From NCBI GenBank assembly GCA_023662825.1, contig JAMPIH010000001.1, forward strand, positions 372,001 to 436,000: a stretch of DNA of 64,000 nucleotides, given 5' to 3'. Below the pieces are notes generated by a model. It was not told the DNA's origin. It was given only the letters and a program-made list of their open reading frames with translations, and did no database searches. The DNA comes from Bacteroides sp. Its GTDB lineage: Bacteria; Bacteroidota; Bacteroidia; Bacteroidales; P3. Each line of letters starts with the position of its first letter. Within the stretch, counting starts at the first letter, position 1. Shown one piece after another: positions 51,865-59,806 of this stretch. The translations under genes were made by a program, and so were the position numbers.

Positions 51865-54333
51865 TTACCCCAGTTCTATCACGGTGATTCCCGTGCCGCC
51901 GAATTCCTCGCTTTGGTCGGCGTAGGAGGCCACGTGCGGGTTCTTGGCGGCCGTGGCTCGGGTAAGCTGACGCAGCACCCCGTTGCCCTTTCCGTGCAGT
52001 ATCTCCACGTGTTTGTGGCCGTAGAGCAAGGCTTCGTCCAAGAGTTTTCCCACGGCATCCAGCGCCTCGTCGGCCCGCATGCCCCGGATATCGGCGTAGG
52101 GCTTGAAGTTCGCGCCTCCGGCATTGATTCCCTGTACGCTTACCTGCGCCCTGGGCTGGTTCCTCATGTATTGTTCCGCCTCGGCCTTGTTGAGCGGCAC
52201 TAAGCGCGACAGGGGCACCTGCATATGCAGGAAGTCGAAGTTCACCCGCGCCGTGTTCCCGCTTATCTTCTCGATTTGCGCCACGCTCCCCTCCCCGTCT
52301 ATCTTTACGAACGCTCCTTCCTTGAGCGGCATTTGCGCCGTGCCCGCAGCATTCTTTTTCTGCGGCCTGGAATGCGGTCCTGCACTGCCTTCCATCCTGC
52401 CTTCCGCCTTGTTTCCCGATCCGGAAGCGTTTTCCTGCGGTTCATCCTCCACCTGCTCGCGCAACTGGCGGCGCAGCCTCGCGGTGGTTTCCTTCTCGGC
52501 CTGCGCCTCGCGTATCTCGCGGATCACGCGCTCTATGGCCGCGTTGGCGTTCTTGACGAGCGTCCTGGCCTCGTCCTTGGCCTTTTTCATCAGTTCCGCC
52601 CTGTTCTTCTCCAAGTCGGACAGCAGGGCCGTATATTTGCCCACCGTTTCGGACAGCAGGCTGTCGGCGATGTCGATCTGCTGCCTTTTCTGCGAAAGCT
52701 CGTGTTTCTGCACCTCGATCTGCTGCAGTTCCTGCTCGAAGTGCATCTGCTGCCGCCCCACTTTCCTGGAGGCCGAGGCCAGAAGCGTTTCCGGCAGGCC
52801 TATCTTGCGGGCTATCTCGAAGGCGAACGAACTGCCCGGCAAGCCTTTCTGGAACACATAGAGCGGGCGCAGGGCGTCCTGGTCGAACAGCATGGCGCCG
52901 TTCACGATGCCCGGATGCCGCTTGGCCAAGAGCTTGAGGTTGGTGTAGTGCGTGGTCACGATGCCGTACGCGCCTTTCCGCAGCAGGGTCTCTATAAGCG
53001 CCTCGGCGATGGCGCCGCCCACGTTGGGTTCGGTGCCCCCGCCCAACTCGTCGCACAGGAAAAGGGTCCTGCCGTCGGCGTGCTCCACCCAGAACTTCAT
53101 GTTGGTGAGGTGTGAACTGTAGGTGGAGAGGTCGTTCTCGATCGACTGCTCGTCGCCGATGTCCACGAAGATGTTCTGAAAGAATCCGGCCTGCGAGTGT
53201 TCGCTCATGGGCACCAGCAGCCCGCACTGCAGCATGTATTGCAGCAGCCCCACCGTCTTGAGGCAGACCGACTTGCCGCCCGCGTTGGGGCCCGATATGA
53301 TCACGATGCGTTCGCCTTCCTCCAGGCTGATGTCGAGCGGCACGATCTTGGCCTGGCCGCCGGCCTGCGCCTGCTTCTGCAGCGACAGGTACAGCAGCGG
53401 GTGCATGGCCCGGTGCCACCGGAGGCAGGGTTCGGGGCGCATTTCCGGCAGTTCGCCCTGCAGCATGATCGCCAGACGCGCCTTGGCGTGCAGGAAGTCG
53501 ACGGCGGTAAGGAAACGGTAGGCGCGCAGCAGCCCCTCCAGCCTGGGGCGAAGAAAGGTGCTGAACGCCTTTAGTATCGCGATGATCTCGAGCCTTTCCT
53601 CGTTCTTCAGCTCGACGATCTCGTTGTTGAGGTTGAAGATCTCTTCCGGCTCCATGAACACCGTCTGCCCGGTGGCCGAGACATCGTGGATAAAGCCGCG
53701 CATGCTCTTCTTGTAGGCCGCCCCCACGGGTATCACCAAACGCTCGTTGCGCACCGTAACCTCGGCGTTCTCCTCCACCCAGCCCTGCTGTTTGGCGGTG
53801 CTCATGTAGCGTCCGATATAGGTCTGGGTCTGCGAGGACTTGCGGCGGATAAGGCTGCGGATGCGCAGCAGGTTTTCCGAGGCGTTGTCGCGCACCTCGC
53901 CGGTCTGGTTCAGGATCCGGTCGGTTTCGGGCAGGATGGCGGGGTCGATGTCCAAGAAGGCCCCGAACCTCATCAGTTCCGGATAGGTTTCGGCATCTAA
54001 TTGCGCAAAGAAATCCTTGATTCGGGAGAGCGTGTTGTACGAGGCTCTGAACTTCTGCAGGCCCTGCAGGGTGATGTAGCTGCCCTCCACCCGCAAGCGC
54101 GCCAGTTCGCCGCCCATCGGGTAATAGTCCTGCGTGGGAAAAGACTTCTCCAGTTCCAGCACCTGCTTGAACTCGGCTGTCTGCCGCAGAAAGAGCGTCA
54201 GTTTCCCGAAGTCGTCCACGGGGTGCATCCGGCCCGCCAGTTCGGAGGCCGAGGCGGTGATGCAAAGCCCCTGCAGCAGCTCCACGATGGAGCCGAAGCC
54301 TATCTTTTGCGCGAAGTTCTTGGGGCAGAGCAT
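51865..54333 (-). CDS. mutS2: MutS2-family ATPase/endonuclease
   Basis: An 822-residue MutS2: core/lever domains to about 320, ABC-type ATPase with Walker A GPNAGGKS (348-355) and Walker B LFLCDELGGGTEP, then THYTNLKLLAKRHPG, a long coiled coil (about 515-640), a KOW-like part, and a C-terminal Smr domain about 745-820 with DIRGMRADEA and HGKGNGVLRQ. MutS2 lacks the mismatch-recognition domain; roles in suppressing recombination or splitting collided ribosomes are known for relatives. A low-complexity insert of about 45 residues lies near 640-685. It follows rpe by 30 bases. Confidence 0.95.
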   Translation of the reverse strand: MLCPKNFAQKIGFGSIVELLQGLCITASASELAGRMHPVDDFGKLTLFLRQTAEFKQVLELEKSFPTQDYYPMGGELARLRVEGSYITLQGLQKFRASYNTLSRIKDFFAQLDAETYPELMRFGAFLDIDPAILPETDRILNQTGEVRDNASENLLRIRSLIRRKSSQTQTYIGRYMSTAKQQGWVEENAEVTVRNERLVIPVGAAYKKSMRGFIHDVSATGQTVFMEPEEIFNLNNEIVELKNEERLEIIAILKAFSTFLRPRLEGLLRAYRFLTAVDFLHAKARLAIMLQGELPEMRPEPCLRWHRAMHPLLYLSLQKQAQAGGQAKIVPLDISLEEGERIVIISGPNAGGKSVCLKTVGLLQYMLQCGLLVPMSEHSQAGFFQNIFVDIGDEQSIENDLSTYSSHLTNMKFWVEHADGRTLFLCDELGGGTEPNVGGAIAEALIETLLRKGAYGIVTTHYTNLKLLAKRHPGIVNGAMLFDQDALRPLYVFQKGLPGSSFAFEIARKIGLPETLLASASRKVGRQQMHFEQELQQIEVQKHELSQKRQQIDIADSLLSETVGKYTALLSDLEKNRAELMKKAKDEARTLVKNANAAIERVIREIREAQAEKETTARLRRQLREQVEDEPQENASGSGNKAEGRMEGSAGPHSRPQKKNAAGTAQMPLKEGAFVKIDGEGSVAQIEKISGNTARVNFDFLHMQVPLSRLVPLNKAEAEQYMRNQPRAQVSVQGINAGGANFKPYADIRGMRADEALDAVGKLLDEALLYGHKHVEILHGKGNGVLRQLTRATAAKNPHVASYADQSEEFGGTGITVIELG

Positions 54334-54363
54334 AGTAAACTAATCAACAATCAACTAAAAGTA

Positions 54364-55014
54364 TTATAGTTTCTTGAAATCCGCGATGCGCTGCGGAACA
54401 TCGGGCGCCGAGAACACTGCGTTGCCCGCCACGAGCGCGTCGGCACCGGCGGCCAGGAGTCGGGGCGCGTTCTCGAGGCTCACCCCGCCGTCCACCTCGA
54501 TGATCAGTTCCGGGTTGTATTTCTGTTTGAGGCGGTTCAGTTCCTCGATCTTGCGGTACGAGTTCTCGATAAATTTCTGCCCGCCGAAACCGGGGTTCAC
54601 GCTCATGATCAGCACCAGATCGGCATATTCAATCACGTTCTCGAGCATGGACACCGGCGTGTGCGGGTTGATGGAGACTCCCGCCTTCATGCCTTCCTCG
54701 CGGATATTGCCCAGGGTGCGGTTCAGATGGCGGCAGGCTTCCTCATGCACGGTAAGGATGTCGGCGCCCGCGTCCTTGAACCCCTTGATATAGCGGTCGG
54801 GGTCCACGATCATCAGATGCACGTCCAGGGGCTTTCGGGCGTGTTTCTTGATGGCCTTTACCACCGGCTGGCCTATGGTGATGTTGGGTACGAAAAGGCC
54901 GTCCATCACGTCGATGTGGAACCAATCGGCCTGTGTACTGTCAATCAGTTCGATAGCCTGTTGCAGGTTGGCGAAGTCGGCCGATAGCAGGGAGGGAGAA
55001 AGGATAAAAGCCAT
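54364..55014 (-). CDS. rpe: Ribulose-phosphate 3-epimerase
   Basis: A 216-residue TIM barrel that interconverts ribulose-5-phosphate and xylulose-5-phosphate. Motifs: SPSLLSADFANL (6-17), HIDVMDGLFVPN (33-44) and DVHLM (64-68) with metal-binding His and Asp, SVNPGFGGQKFI, and EVDGGVS with the second catalytic Asp. Length and spacing are normal. It precedes mutS2 and is divergent from the DUF3078 gene. Confidence 0.97.
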   Translation of the reverse strand: MAFILSPSLLSADFANLQQAIELIDSTQADWFHIDVMDGLFVPNITIGQPVVKAIKKHARKPLDVHLMIVDPDRYIKGFKDAGADILTVHEEACRHLNRTLGNIREEGMKAGVSINPHTPVSMLENVIEYADLVLIMSVNPGFGGQKFIENSYRKIEELNRLKQKYNPELIIEVDGGVSLENAPRLLAAGADALVAGNAVFSAPDVPQRIADFKKL

Positions 55015-55054
55015 TGTGTAAGTTTTTTAACCTCGCGAAATTACAAATTTTTTA

Positions 55055-55062
55055 TACCTTTG
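55055..55062 (+). promoter_or_regulatory. -7 promoter box of the DUF3078 gene
   Basis: TACCTTTG, an exact -7 box, with 33 bases to ATG 55096. No TTTG or TTG is found at the usual -33 position. Confidence 0.6.
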
Positions 55063-55095
55063 CGCCTTTAATTTCTGGACAAATAACAATTGATA

Positions 55096-56109
55096 ATGAA
55101 GACGTTGCAAAAAACTTACGTTGTATTCGCTTCGGTTGCCGCCTTTTTATTGTTGTCAACCGCTTGTGTGCAGGCCTTGCCTGATGTTTCGGAAAGCTTG
55201 GTCGAAAGCGCCGCCGGGAAAGAAAAAAAGGAAAGGACCAAATGGGTGCGTCCGGTGGACTCTTCCAAGACGCGCTGGCTGTTCGACTTCGCCGGCGGCA
55301 TCAACTTTGCCCAGAACTACCTGCAGAACTGGGCGGCGGGGGGCGAAAGCTCGCTGGCGGGTGCCGGAAAGTTAGACATGAACCTGCTCTACACCTACAA
55401 CGGCCATATCTGGGAATCCAAGCTCAAGACGGCCTACGGATTGTCTTACACCAAGACCAACGGCCTCAACAAGACGGCCGACAACCTCTTGGTTTCCACC
55501 AGCTACGGCTACGCCATGCCGGGCGACCACTTCTTCTACAAGGCCTATGCCGACATACAGACCCAGTACGACTTAGGTTTCGCCAATGCGGACGGCCGCA
55601 AGAAACACGAAGACTACATTTCGGCCATCTTCGCTCCCGGTTACCTGAACGCTTCGTTAGGTATCGAATACCGGCTCAAGACCCTGCTGTCGGTCTATTT
55701 CTCGCCCGCAAGCACCCGCACCACCTTCGTCATGGACGACTTCCTTTCCCGACAGGGGCTGTTCGGGGTCGATTCGGGCAAGCACGTAAAGTTCAACTGC
55801 GGTATGTCGCTGCAACTCAATCTGGCCTGGACATTCTGGAAGAACTTCACCATCAAGACCGACGCCAAGTTCTTTACGCCCTACGACCGCGATTTCGGCA
55901 ATATCGTGGTGGATTGGAACGTGGGGCTGGAAATGGCCATCAACAGCTATTTCACGGCCTCCATCGGCACCTCGCTCAAATACGACGACAAGGTGAAGTC
56001 GGTACGCAAGGACGGCAGCCTGGGCGGACCCAAGGTGCAGTTCCGCGAGTTCCTCACCATAGGCATCGGCTACACCTTCCAGCAAAAATCCAAGAAACTG
56101 GCGTTTTAA
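55096..56109 (+). CDS. DUF3078 outer-membrane protein
   Basis: A 337-residue exported protein: signal peptide 1-28, then WLFDFAGGINFAQNYLQNWAAGGESSLAGAG, the hallmark NxxxxNWAAGGxSS pattern of DUF3078, and a run of amphipathic strands to the end (FLTIGIGYTFQQKSKKLAF). The family is restricted to Bacteroidota and is predicted to form an outer-membrane barrel of unknown function. ATG 55096 is used; a TTG two codons earlier is less likely. Single gene with its own promoter. Confidence 0.9.
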   Translation: MKTLQKTYVVFASVAAFLLLSTACVQALPDVSESLVESAAGKEKKERTKWVRPVDSSKTRWLFDFAGGINFAQNYLQNWAAGGESSLAGAGKLDMNLLYTYNGHIWESKLKTAYGLSYTKTNGLNKTADNLLVSTSYGYAMPGDHFFYKAYADIQTQYDLGFANADGRKKHEDYISAIFAPGYLNASLGIEYRLKTLLSVYFSPASTRTTFVMDDFLSRQGLFGVDSGKHVKFNCGMSLQLNLAWTFWKNFTIKTDAKFFTPYDRDFGNIVVDWNVGLEMAINSYFTASIGTSLKYDDKVKSVRKDGSLGGPKVQFREFLTIGIGYTFQQKSKKLAF

Positions 56110-56129
56110 GGCGTCACTGAGGGCGGGTA

Positions 56130-56161
56130 TTTGGTTTTCCCGAGAAAAACATCTACCTTTG
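56130..56161 (+). promoter_or_regulatory. Promoter of tRNA-Lys
   Basis: TTTG at 56130-56133, 20 bases, TACCTTTG at 56154-56161. The tRNA starts 78 bases later, leaving a 5' leader for RNase P to remove. Confidence 0.8.
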
Positions 56162-56238
56162 CAGCCCCTTTCCGATAAAACCCGGACGCAAGAACCGGTA
56201 AGTCGGAGAGCCCTTTCAAGACCAGATATATTTCCGGA

Positions 56239-56311
56239 GGTCACGTAGCTCAGCCGGTAGAGCACATCCCTTTTAAGGATGGGGCCCTGGGTTCGAATCC
56301 CAGCGTGACCA
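56239..56311 (+). tRNA. tRNA-Lys (anticodon TTT)
   Basis: A full 73-base cloverleaf: acceptor GGTCACG/CGTGACC, D arm GCTC/GAGC, anticodon arm CATCC/GGATG with loop CTTTTAA (anticodon UUU at 56272-56274), and T arm CTGGG-TTCGAAT-CCCAG. The discriminator base is A; the CCA end is not encoded. It has its own promoter and terminator. Confidence 0.98.
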
Positions 56312-56316
56312 CGAGC

Positions 56317-56345
56317 AAGCGGGCGTTTCTACCCCGCTTTTATTT
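56317..56345 (+). terminator. Terminator of tRNA-Lys
   Basis: AAGCGGG (56317-56323) pairs with CCCGCTT (56333-56339), followed by TTATTTTAT, a few bases after the tRNA 3' end. Confidence 0.75.
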
Positions 56346-56557
56346 TATAGTCAGCAAGTTGCGACACTTCTTCCTCCGTTTTTAAGCGCAATCCAGGAAT
56401 CAAAAAAAAGCCCCTTTACACGCCACTCAAAGCCACATTGTGCCGTTTTTGGCCTGTGGAAGCAACCCTAAGCGGGTTTCGTTAAATTGCACGTGCAATC
56501 GATACTTCAGCACGTAACCGAAGAGCGGGCCCGACGGCAAGGCCGCAGATCCCCTCT

Positions 56558-58357
56558 CTATTTCCGAATTTTGTACCAGAAAAAGCATTCGGTCTGCCTG
56601 TCCCGCTTCGCAAAGTCCCGTTCCGTGAACACGGGTTTCAGCGTGTAGGGGTCCAGCCCCGTGTAGTAGGTCTCGGTGGAAAGCGTCATCGGGGTGGGCG
56701 TAAAGAGCTGCACCTGCTCCAGCTTGTAGCCGAGATGTCTGGTCTTTTCCTGCAGGCGTTCCATATCCTTTTGGGTGCAGCCCGGATGGGCGGAGATGAA
56801 ATACGGAATCAGCTGGAAGTTGAGGCGGCAGCGGCGGCAGTGGCCGTCGAAGAAGCGCTTGAATTCCTCGAACTGCGCGAAAGGCATCTTGCGCATCCTT
56901 TCCAGCACCGGAGCCTCGGTATGTTCGGGCGCCACCTTCAGGCGTCCCGAAACCCCGTTTTCTATAAGCCATTGGGCGTATTCCCGCGCGTGGTTCTGCG
57001 AGGGCTTCCCCCTGCCGCCCGTGTCGAGGTAGGGCACCAGCATGTCGTAGCGCACGCCGCTGCCGATGAACACGTGCCGCACGCCGGGCAGGGAGGCCAC
57101 CTTCCTGTACAGGTCGAGCAAAGGCTTGTGGTCGGGGTTCAGGTTCGGGCACACCGACGGAAAGAGGCAGGACGGCTTCTTGCATCTGGCGCATTTTGCG
57201 AGGTCTTTGCCGTGCATCCCGTACATATTGGCGCTCGGCCCGCCCAAATCGCTCAGATTTCCCTTGAAATACGGCATCCGGGCAAGCTGTTGTATCTCCT
57301 TCAGTACCGATTCCTCGCTGCGGCTGTGCACGTGCTTGCCCTGATGGGCCGAGATGGTGCAGAACGAACAGCCGCCGAAACAGCCCCGGTGCAGGGTGAT
57401 CGAGTTCTGTATCATCGTGAAGGCTGGAATCTCGCCCCGGTTCTTGTAGCGGGGGTGCGGCAGGCGGGTGTAAGGCAGGTCGAAGCTTTTGTCGATCTCG
57501 TGGCCGCCCGGTTCGAACGGAAAGGGCGGGTTCACCACCACCGTGCCCCAGGCGGTCTCCTGCAGGATTCGCCCGCAGCGCATCATGTTCGAGGCCGTCT
57601 CCACCACGGCGAAGTTCCCGGCCTGGCAACGCTTGTCCTTGAGGCAGCGTTCGTGCGGCTCCAGCACCAGGTCGGCTTCGGGCACCGGCGAGGGGTTCAG
57701 CGCGCCTTTCTCCAGGTAAGACACCTGCAGGATGTTCCGGCAGGATTCCGCGCGTGGATCCCGCTCCAGCTGACGGGCGATCTCCACAATGGGTTTCTCG
57801 CCCATGCCGTACACGAGCAGGTCGGCGCCGCTTTCCACCAGAAAGGAGGGCCGCAGCCTGTCCTGCCAGTAGTCGTAGTGCGTGATGCGGCGCATCGAGG
57901 CCTCGATGCCTCCGACTACCACCGGCACGTCGGGATAGATTTCCTTGAGGATCCTTGAGTAAACGATGGTGGGATAGTCGGGCCGGAAACCGGCCTGTCC
58001 GCCGGGGGTGTAGGCATCGTTGCTGCGCAGGCGCTTGCGCGCCGTGTAGTGGTTCACCATCGAGTCCATGCTCCCCGCCGAAACGCCGAAGAACAGCCTC
58101 GGCCTGCCTAATTTCCTGAAGTCGCGCAGGTCGTCGCGCCAGTTGGGCTGCGGCAGGATGGCCACCCTGTAGCCGGCCGCCTCCAAGGTACGCCCGATCA
58201 CGGCGATGCCGAACGAGGGATGGTCCACATACGCGTCGCCGCTTATCAGGATGATGTCGGCCTGCTCCCAGCCGCGCTTATCCATTTCCTTTCTGGAAAC
58301 GGGCAGCCAGGCCTCGATGGGCAGGGTGTCGGGATCTATCTTGGGTAAAGGTTGCAT
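56558..58357 (-). CDS. YgiQ-family radical SAM protein
   Basis: A 599-residue radical SAM enzyme with an N-terminal DUF-type domain (LPVSRKEMDKRGW, SGDAYVDHPSFG, PQPNWRDDLRDFRKLG) and the 4Fe-4S cluster motif GCFGGCSFC (Cys326, 330, 333), then a C-terminal part with APEHTE and ISAHPGC. Members bind SAM and an iron-sulphur cluster; the reaction is unknown. ATG 58357 is chosen; a GTG six codons upstream is also possible. Alone on the minus strand, downstream of the rplU-rpmA terminator. Confidence 0.92.
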   Translation of the reverse strand: MQPLPKIDPDTLPIEAWLPVSRKEMDKRGWEQADIILISGDAYVDHPSFGIAVIGRTLEAAGYRVAILPQPNWRDDLRDFRKLGRPRLFFGVSAGSMDSMVNHYTARKRLRSNDAYTPGGQAGFRPDYPTIVYSRILKEIYPDVPVVVGGIEASMRRITHYDYWQDRLRPSFLVESGADLLVYGMGEKPIVEIARQLERDPRAESCRNILQVSYLEKGALNPSPVPEADLVLEPHERCLKDKRCQAGNFAVVETASNMMRCGRILQETAWGTVVVNPPFPFEPGGHEIDKSFDLPYTRLPHPRYKNRGEIPAFTMIQNSITLHRGCFGGCSFCTISAHQGKHVHSRSEESVLKEIQQLARMPYFKGNLSDLGGPSANMYGMHGKDLAKCARCKKPSCLFPSVCPNLNPDHKPLLDLYRKVASLPGVRHVFIGSGVRYDMLVPYLDTGGRGKPSQNHAREYAQWLIENGVSGRLKVAPEHTEAPVLERMRKMPFAQFEEFKRFFDGHCRRCRLNFQLIPYFISAHPGCTQKDMERLQEKTRHLGYKLEQVQLFTPTPMTLSTETYYTGLDPYTLKPVFTERDFAKRDRQTECFFWYKIRK

Positions 58358-58386
58358 GGGGTCAGGCTTGTTCACGTGCGTTCTCC

Positions 58387-58420
58387 GAAAAAAGAAAAAG
58401 GGTGCCCCGAAAGGACACCC
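58387..58420 (-). terminator. Terminator of rplU-rpmA
   Basis: On the minus strand GGGTGTCC and GGGGCACCC pair (one mismatch) around TTTC and are followed by TTTTTCTTTTTT. Confidence 0.82.
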
Positions 58421-58450
58421 CCATCACTATAACTAAAACTATGAAAACTC

Positions 58451-58714
58451 TTAGCTTTCTGCGGGAACCACCGATACGAACGGACGTCCGGTGTCTCTTT
58501 TGCGTTTAAAGGCAACCGTACCGTTCACCAGGGCGAACAAGGTATGGTCTTTGCCCATGCCCACGTTCTGACCGGGGTGGTACTTGGTTCCACGTTGGCG
58601 AATAATGATATTGCCAGCGGTTACGGCCTGTCCGCCAAAGATTTTAACGCCCAAGCGCTTGCTTTCTGATTCACGACCGTTATCGGAACTACCGACACCT
58701 TTCTTATGTGCCAT
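58451..58714 (-). CDS. rpmA: 50S ribosomal protein L27
   Basis: The 87-residue L27 begins [20 protein letters not shown], so its flexible N-terminus, which reaches the peptidyl-transferase centre, is used directly after Met removal and lacks the cleavable extension known from Firmicutes. [20 protein letters not shown] is the signature. It follows rplU by 47 bases. Confidence 0.98.
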   Translation of the reverse strand: MAHKKGVGSSDNGRESESKRLGVKIFGGQAVTAGNIIIRQRGTKYHPGQNVGMGKDHTLFALVNGTVAFKRKRDTGRPFVSVVPAES

Positions 58715-58761
58715 TGTCTTATTCTGTTAAAAATTTCTACTCCGTTTACTGTGCCTGCAAC

Positions 58762-59070
58762 TTAGGCGATCTTTTCGATTTGGATCTGGGTGAGGGAAGA
58801 GCGGAAACCGGTTCTCTTCTGATAGCCTTTCCTTCTCTTCTTCTTGAAGATGGTAACCTTGTCGCCCTTGAGGTGACCCAGCACCTTGGCGGTTACCTTG
58901 GCTCCCGAAACCACGGGCGTACCTACTTCAACCTGACCGTTATTGTCTTTCAACAATACCTTTTCGAATTCAACCTTGTCGCCTTCGGCGGCTTCCAGAC
59001 GGTTCACGATAACCTTCTGGTTTTCTTCAACCTTCAACTGCTGGCCGGCTATATCTACAATAGCGTACAT
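58762..59070 (-). CDS. rplU: 50S ribosomal protein L21
   Basis: The 102-residue L21 starts MYAIVDIAGQQLKVEENQKV and ends with KVTIFKKKRRKGYQKRTGFR and QIQIEKIA, all conserved. ATG 59070 is correct; the upstream open frame is the promoter region. It forms the usual L21-L27 operon with rpmA. Confidence 0.98.
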   Translation of the reverse strand: MYAIVDIAGQQLKVEENQKVIVNRLEAAEGDKVEFEKVLLKDNNGQVEVGTPVVSGAKVTAKVLGHLKGDKVTIFKKKRRKGYQKRTGFRSSLTQIQIEKIA

Positions 59071-59099
59071 GACTAAACGTTTTTTCTCAATTAGGGGCG

Positions 59100-59107
59100 C
59101 AAAGATA
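59100..59107 (-). promoter_or_regulatory. -7 promoter box of rplU-rpmA
   Basis: TATCTTTG on the minus strand (59107-59100), followed by GCGCCCC as in other ribosomal promoters here; -33 box not clear. Leader about 25-30 bases. Confidence 0.65.
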
Positions 59108-59156
59108 GACAAGTTTTTTGAAACCGCCTACATTTCACTGGGTAATTTTTATTGTT

Positions 59157-59188
59157 TTTGCACAAAACACTAATAATCAATAGTTTTG
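59157..59188 (+). promoter_or_regulatory. Promoter of the rpiB-lutB-deoC operon
   Basis: TTTG at 59157-59160, exactly 20 bases, then TAGTTTTG at 59181-59188. Transcription should start about 59193-59196, inside the inverted repeat at 59190-59209, leaving a 5' leader of about 155 bases. Confidence 0.78.
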
Positions 59189-59189
59189 T

Positions 59190-59220
59190 TTATCAACACC
59201 TGTTGATAAGTTGTTGATAT
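59190..59220. promoter_or_regulatory. Inverted repeat TTATCAACA-CC-TGTTGATAA plus third half-site
   Basis: TTATCAACA (59190-59198) and TGTTGATAA (59201-59209) form a perfect inverted repeat with a 2-base centre; TGTTGATAT (59212-59220) is a third, nearly equal unit. It covers the predicted start of the rpiB transcript, so it may be a repressor site. Each unit also differs at one base from the DnaA box TTATCCACA. Confidence 0.6.
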
Positions 59221-59312
59221 GTTGCCTCCGACCCGGCTTTTTCCCGCTCCCGACCGCAATTTTTTTTGCCCGTTCGGGGCCCTTTTGTAACGAAACAAAA
59301 CACTTTCTTATT

Positions 59313-59326
59313 AACTTCGCGAAGTT
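59313..59326. promoter_or_regulatory. 14-bp palindrome AACTTCGCGAAGTT in the rpiB leader
   Basis: Perfect palindrome 23 bases before the rpiB ATG. In RNA it could only form a tight stem; as DNA it may bind a dimeric regulator. No further evidence. Confidence 0.35.
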
Positions 59327-59349
59327 TTACCACCTAAAGTTTTGGTTCT

Positions 59350-59793
59350 ATGTTCAGCAAGGATATGACCGTAGGTATCGGCTGCGACCATGCCGGTTTC
59401 GAACTCAAGGAATACCTCAAGGAAACCTTGGGCAAGGAAGGCTTTGTATTCAAGGATTTCGGCACGAACGGCCCCGAGAGCGTGGACTATCCCGATTTCG
59501 CCCACGCGGTGGCGCAGGAAGTCCAGGACGGCCGCCTGCCGTTCGGCATCCTCATCTGCGGTTCGGGTGTCGGCATCTCCATCTCGGCCAACAAGCACCC
59601 GCACGTGCGCTGCGCCCTCTGCTGGATGCGCGAGATAGCGAAACTGTCGCGCCAGCACAACGACGCCAACATACTGGCCATGCCGGGGCGCTTCATCTCC
59701 AAGGAAGAAGCCCTGGAAACGGTGCGCGCCTTTTTTTCCACCGGATTCGAGGGCGGGCGGCACCAGCGGCGGATCGACAAGATAGACCTTTAA
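59350..59793 (+). CDS. rpiB: Ribose-5-phosphate isomerase B
   Basis: A 147-residue RpiB of the RpiB/LacAB fold: GCDHAGFELK (11-20) with the ring-opening His, DFGTNGPESVDYPDF, and the active-site loop CGSGVGISISANK from Cys70. It interconverts ribose-5-phosphate and ribulose-5-phosphate in the pentose phosphate pathway. First gene of a three-gene operon with a LutB-like protein and deoC, fitting recycling of nucleoside sugars. Confidence 0.96.
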   Translation: MFSKDMTVGIGCDHAGFELKEYLKETLGKEGFVFKDFGTNGPESVDYPDFAHAVAQEVQDGRLPFGILICGSGVGISISANKHPHVRCALCWMREIAKLSRQHNDANILAMPGRFISKEEALETVRAFFSTGFEGGRHQRRIDKIDL

Positions 59794-59806
59794 CCCTCAG
59801 GCCATC

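Noticed and set aside
52442-54265. 607-codon minus-strand frame inside mutS2
   Set aside because: It is a frame-shifted reading of mutS2, which is intact in its own frame over 822 residues.
56427-56557. Minus-strand coding remnant after the YgiQ stop (open reading ending ...AKNGTMWL)
   Set aside because: The frame is open only because it runs on from a shadow frame in the YgiQ gene; about 40 residues, no start, no family recognised. Could be a decayed gene end but unsupported.
59190-59220. Chromosomal replication origin based on DnaA-box-like 9-mers
   Set aside because: Three near-boxes are too few, no dnaA or origin-linked genes are adjacent, and the promoter overlap explains them as well; skew could not be computed.
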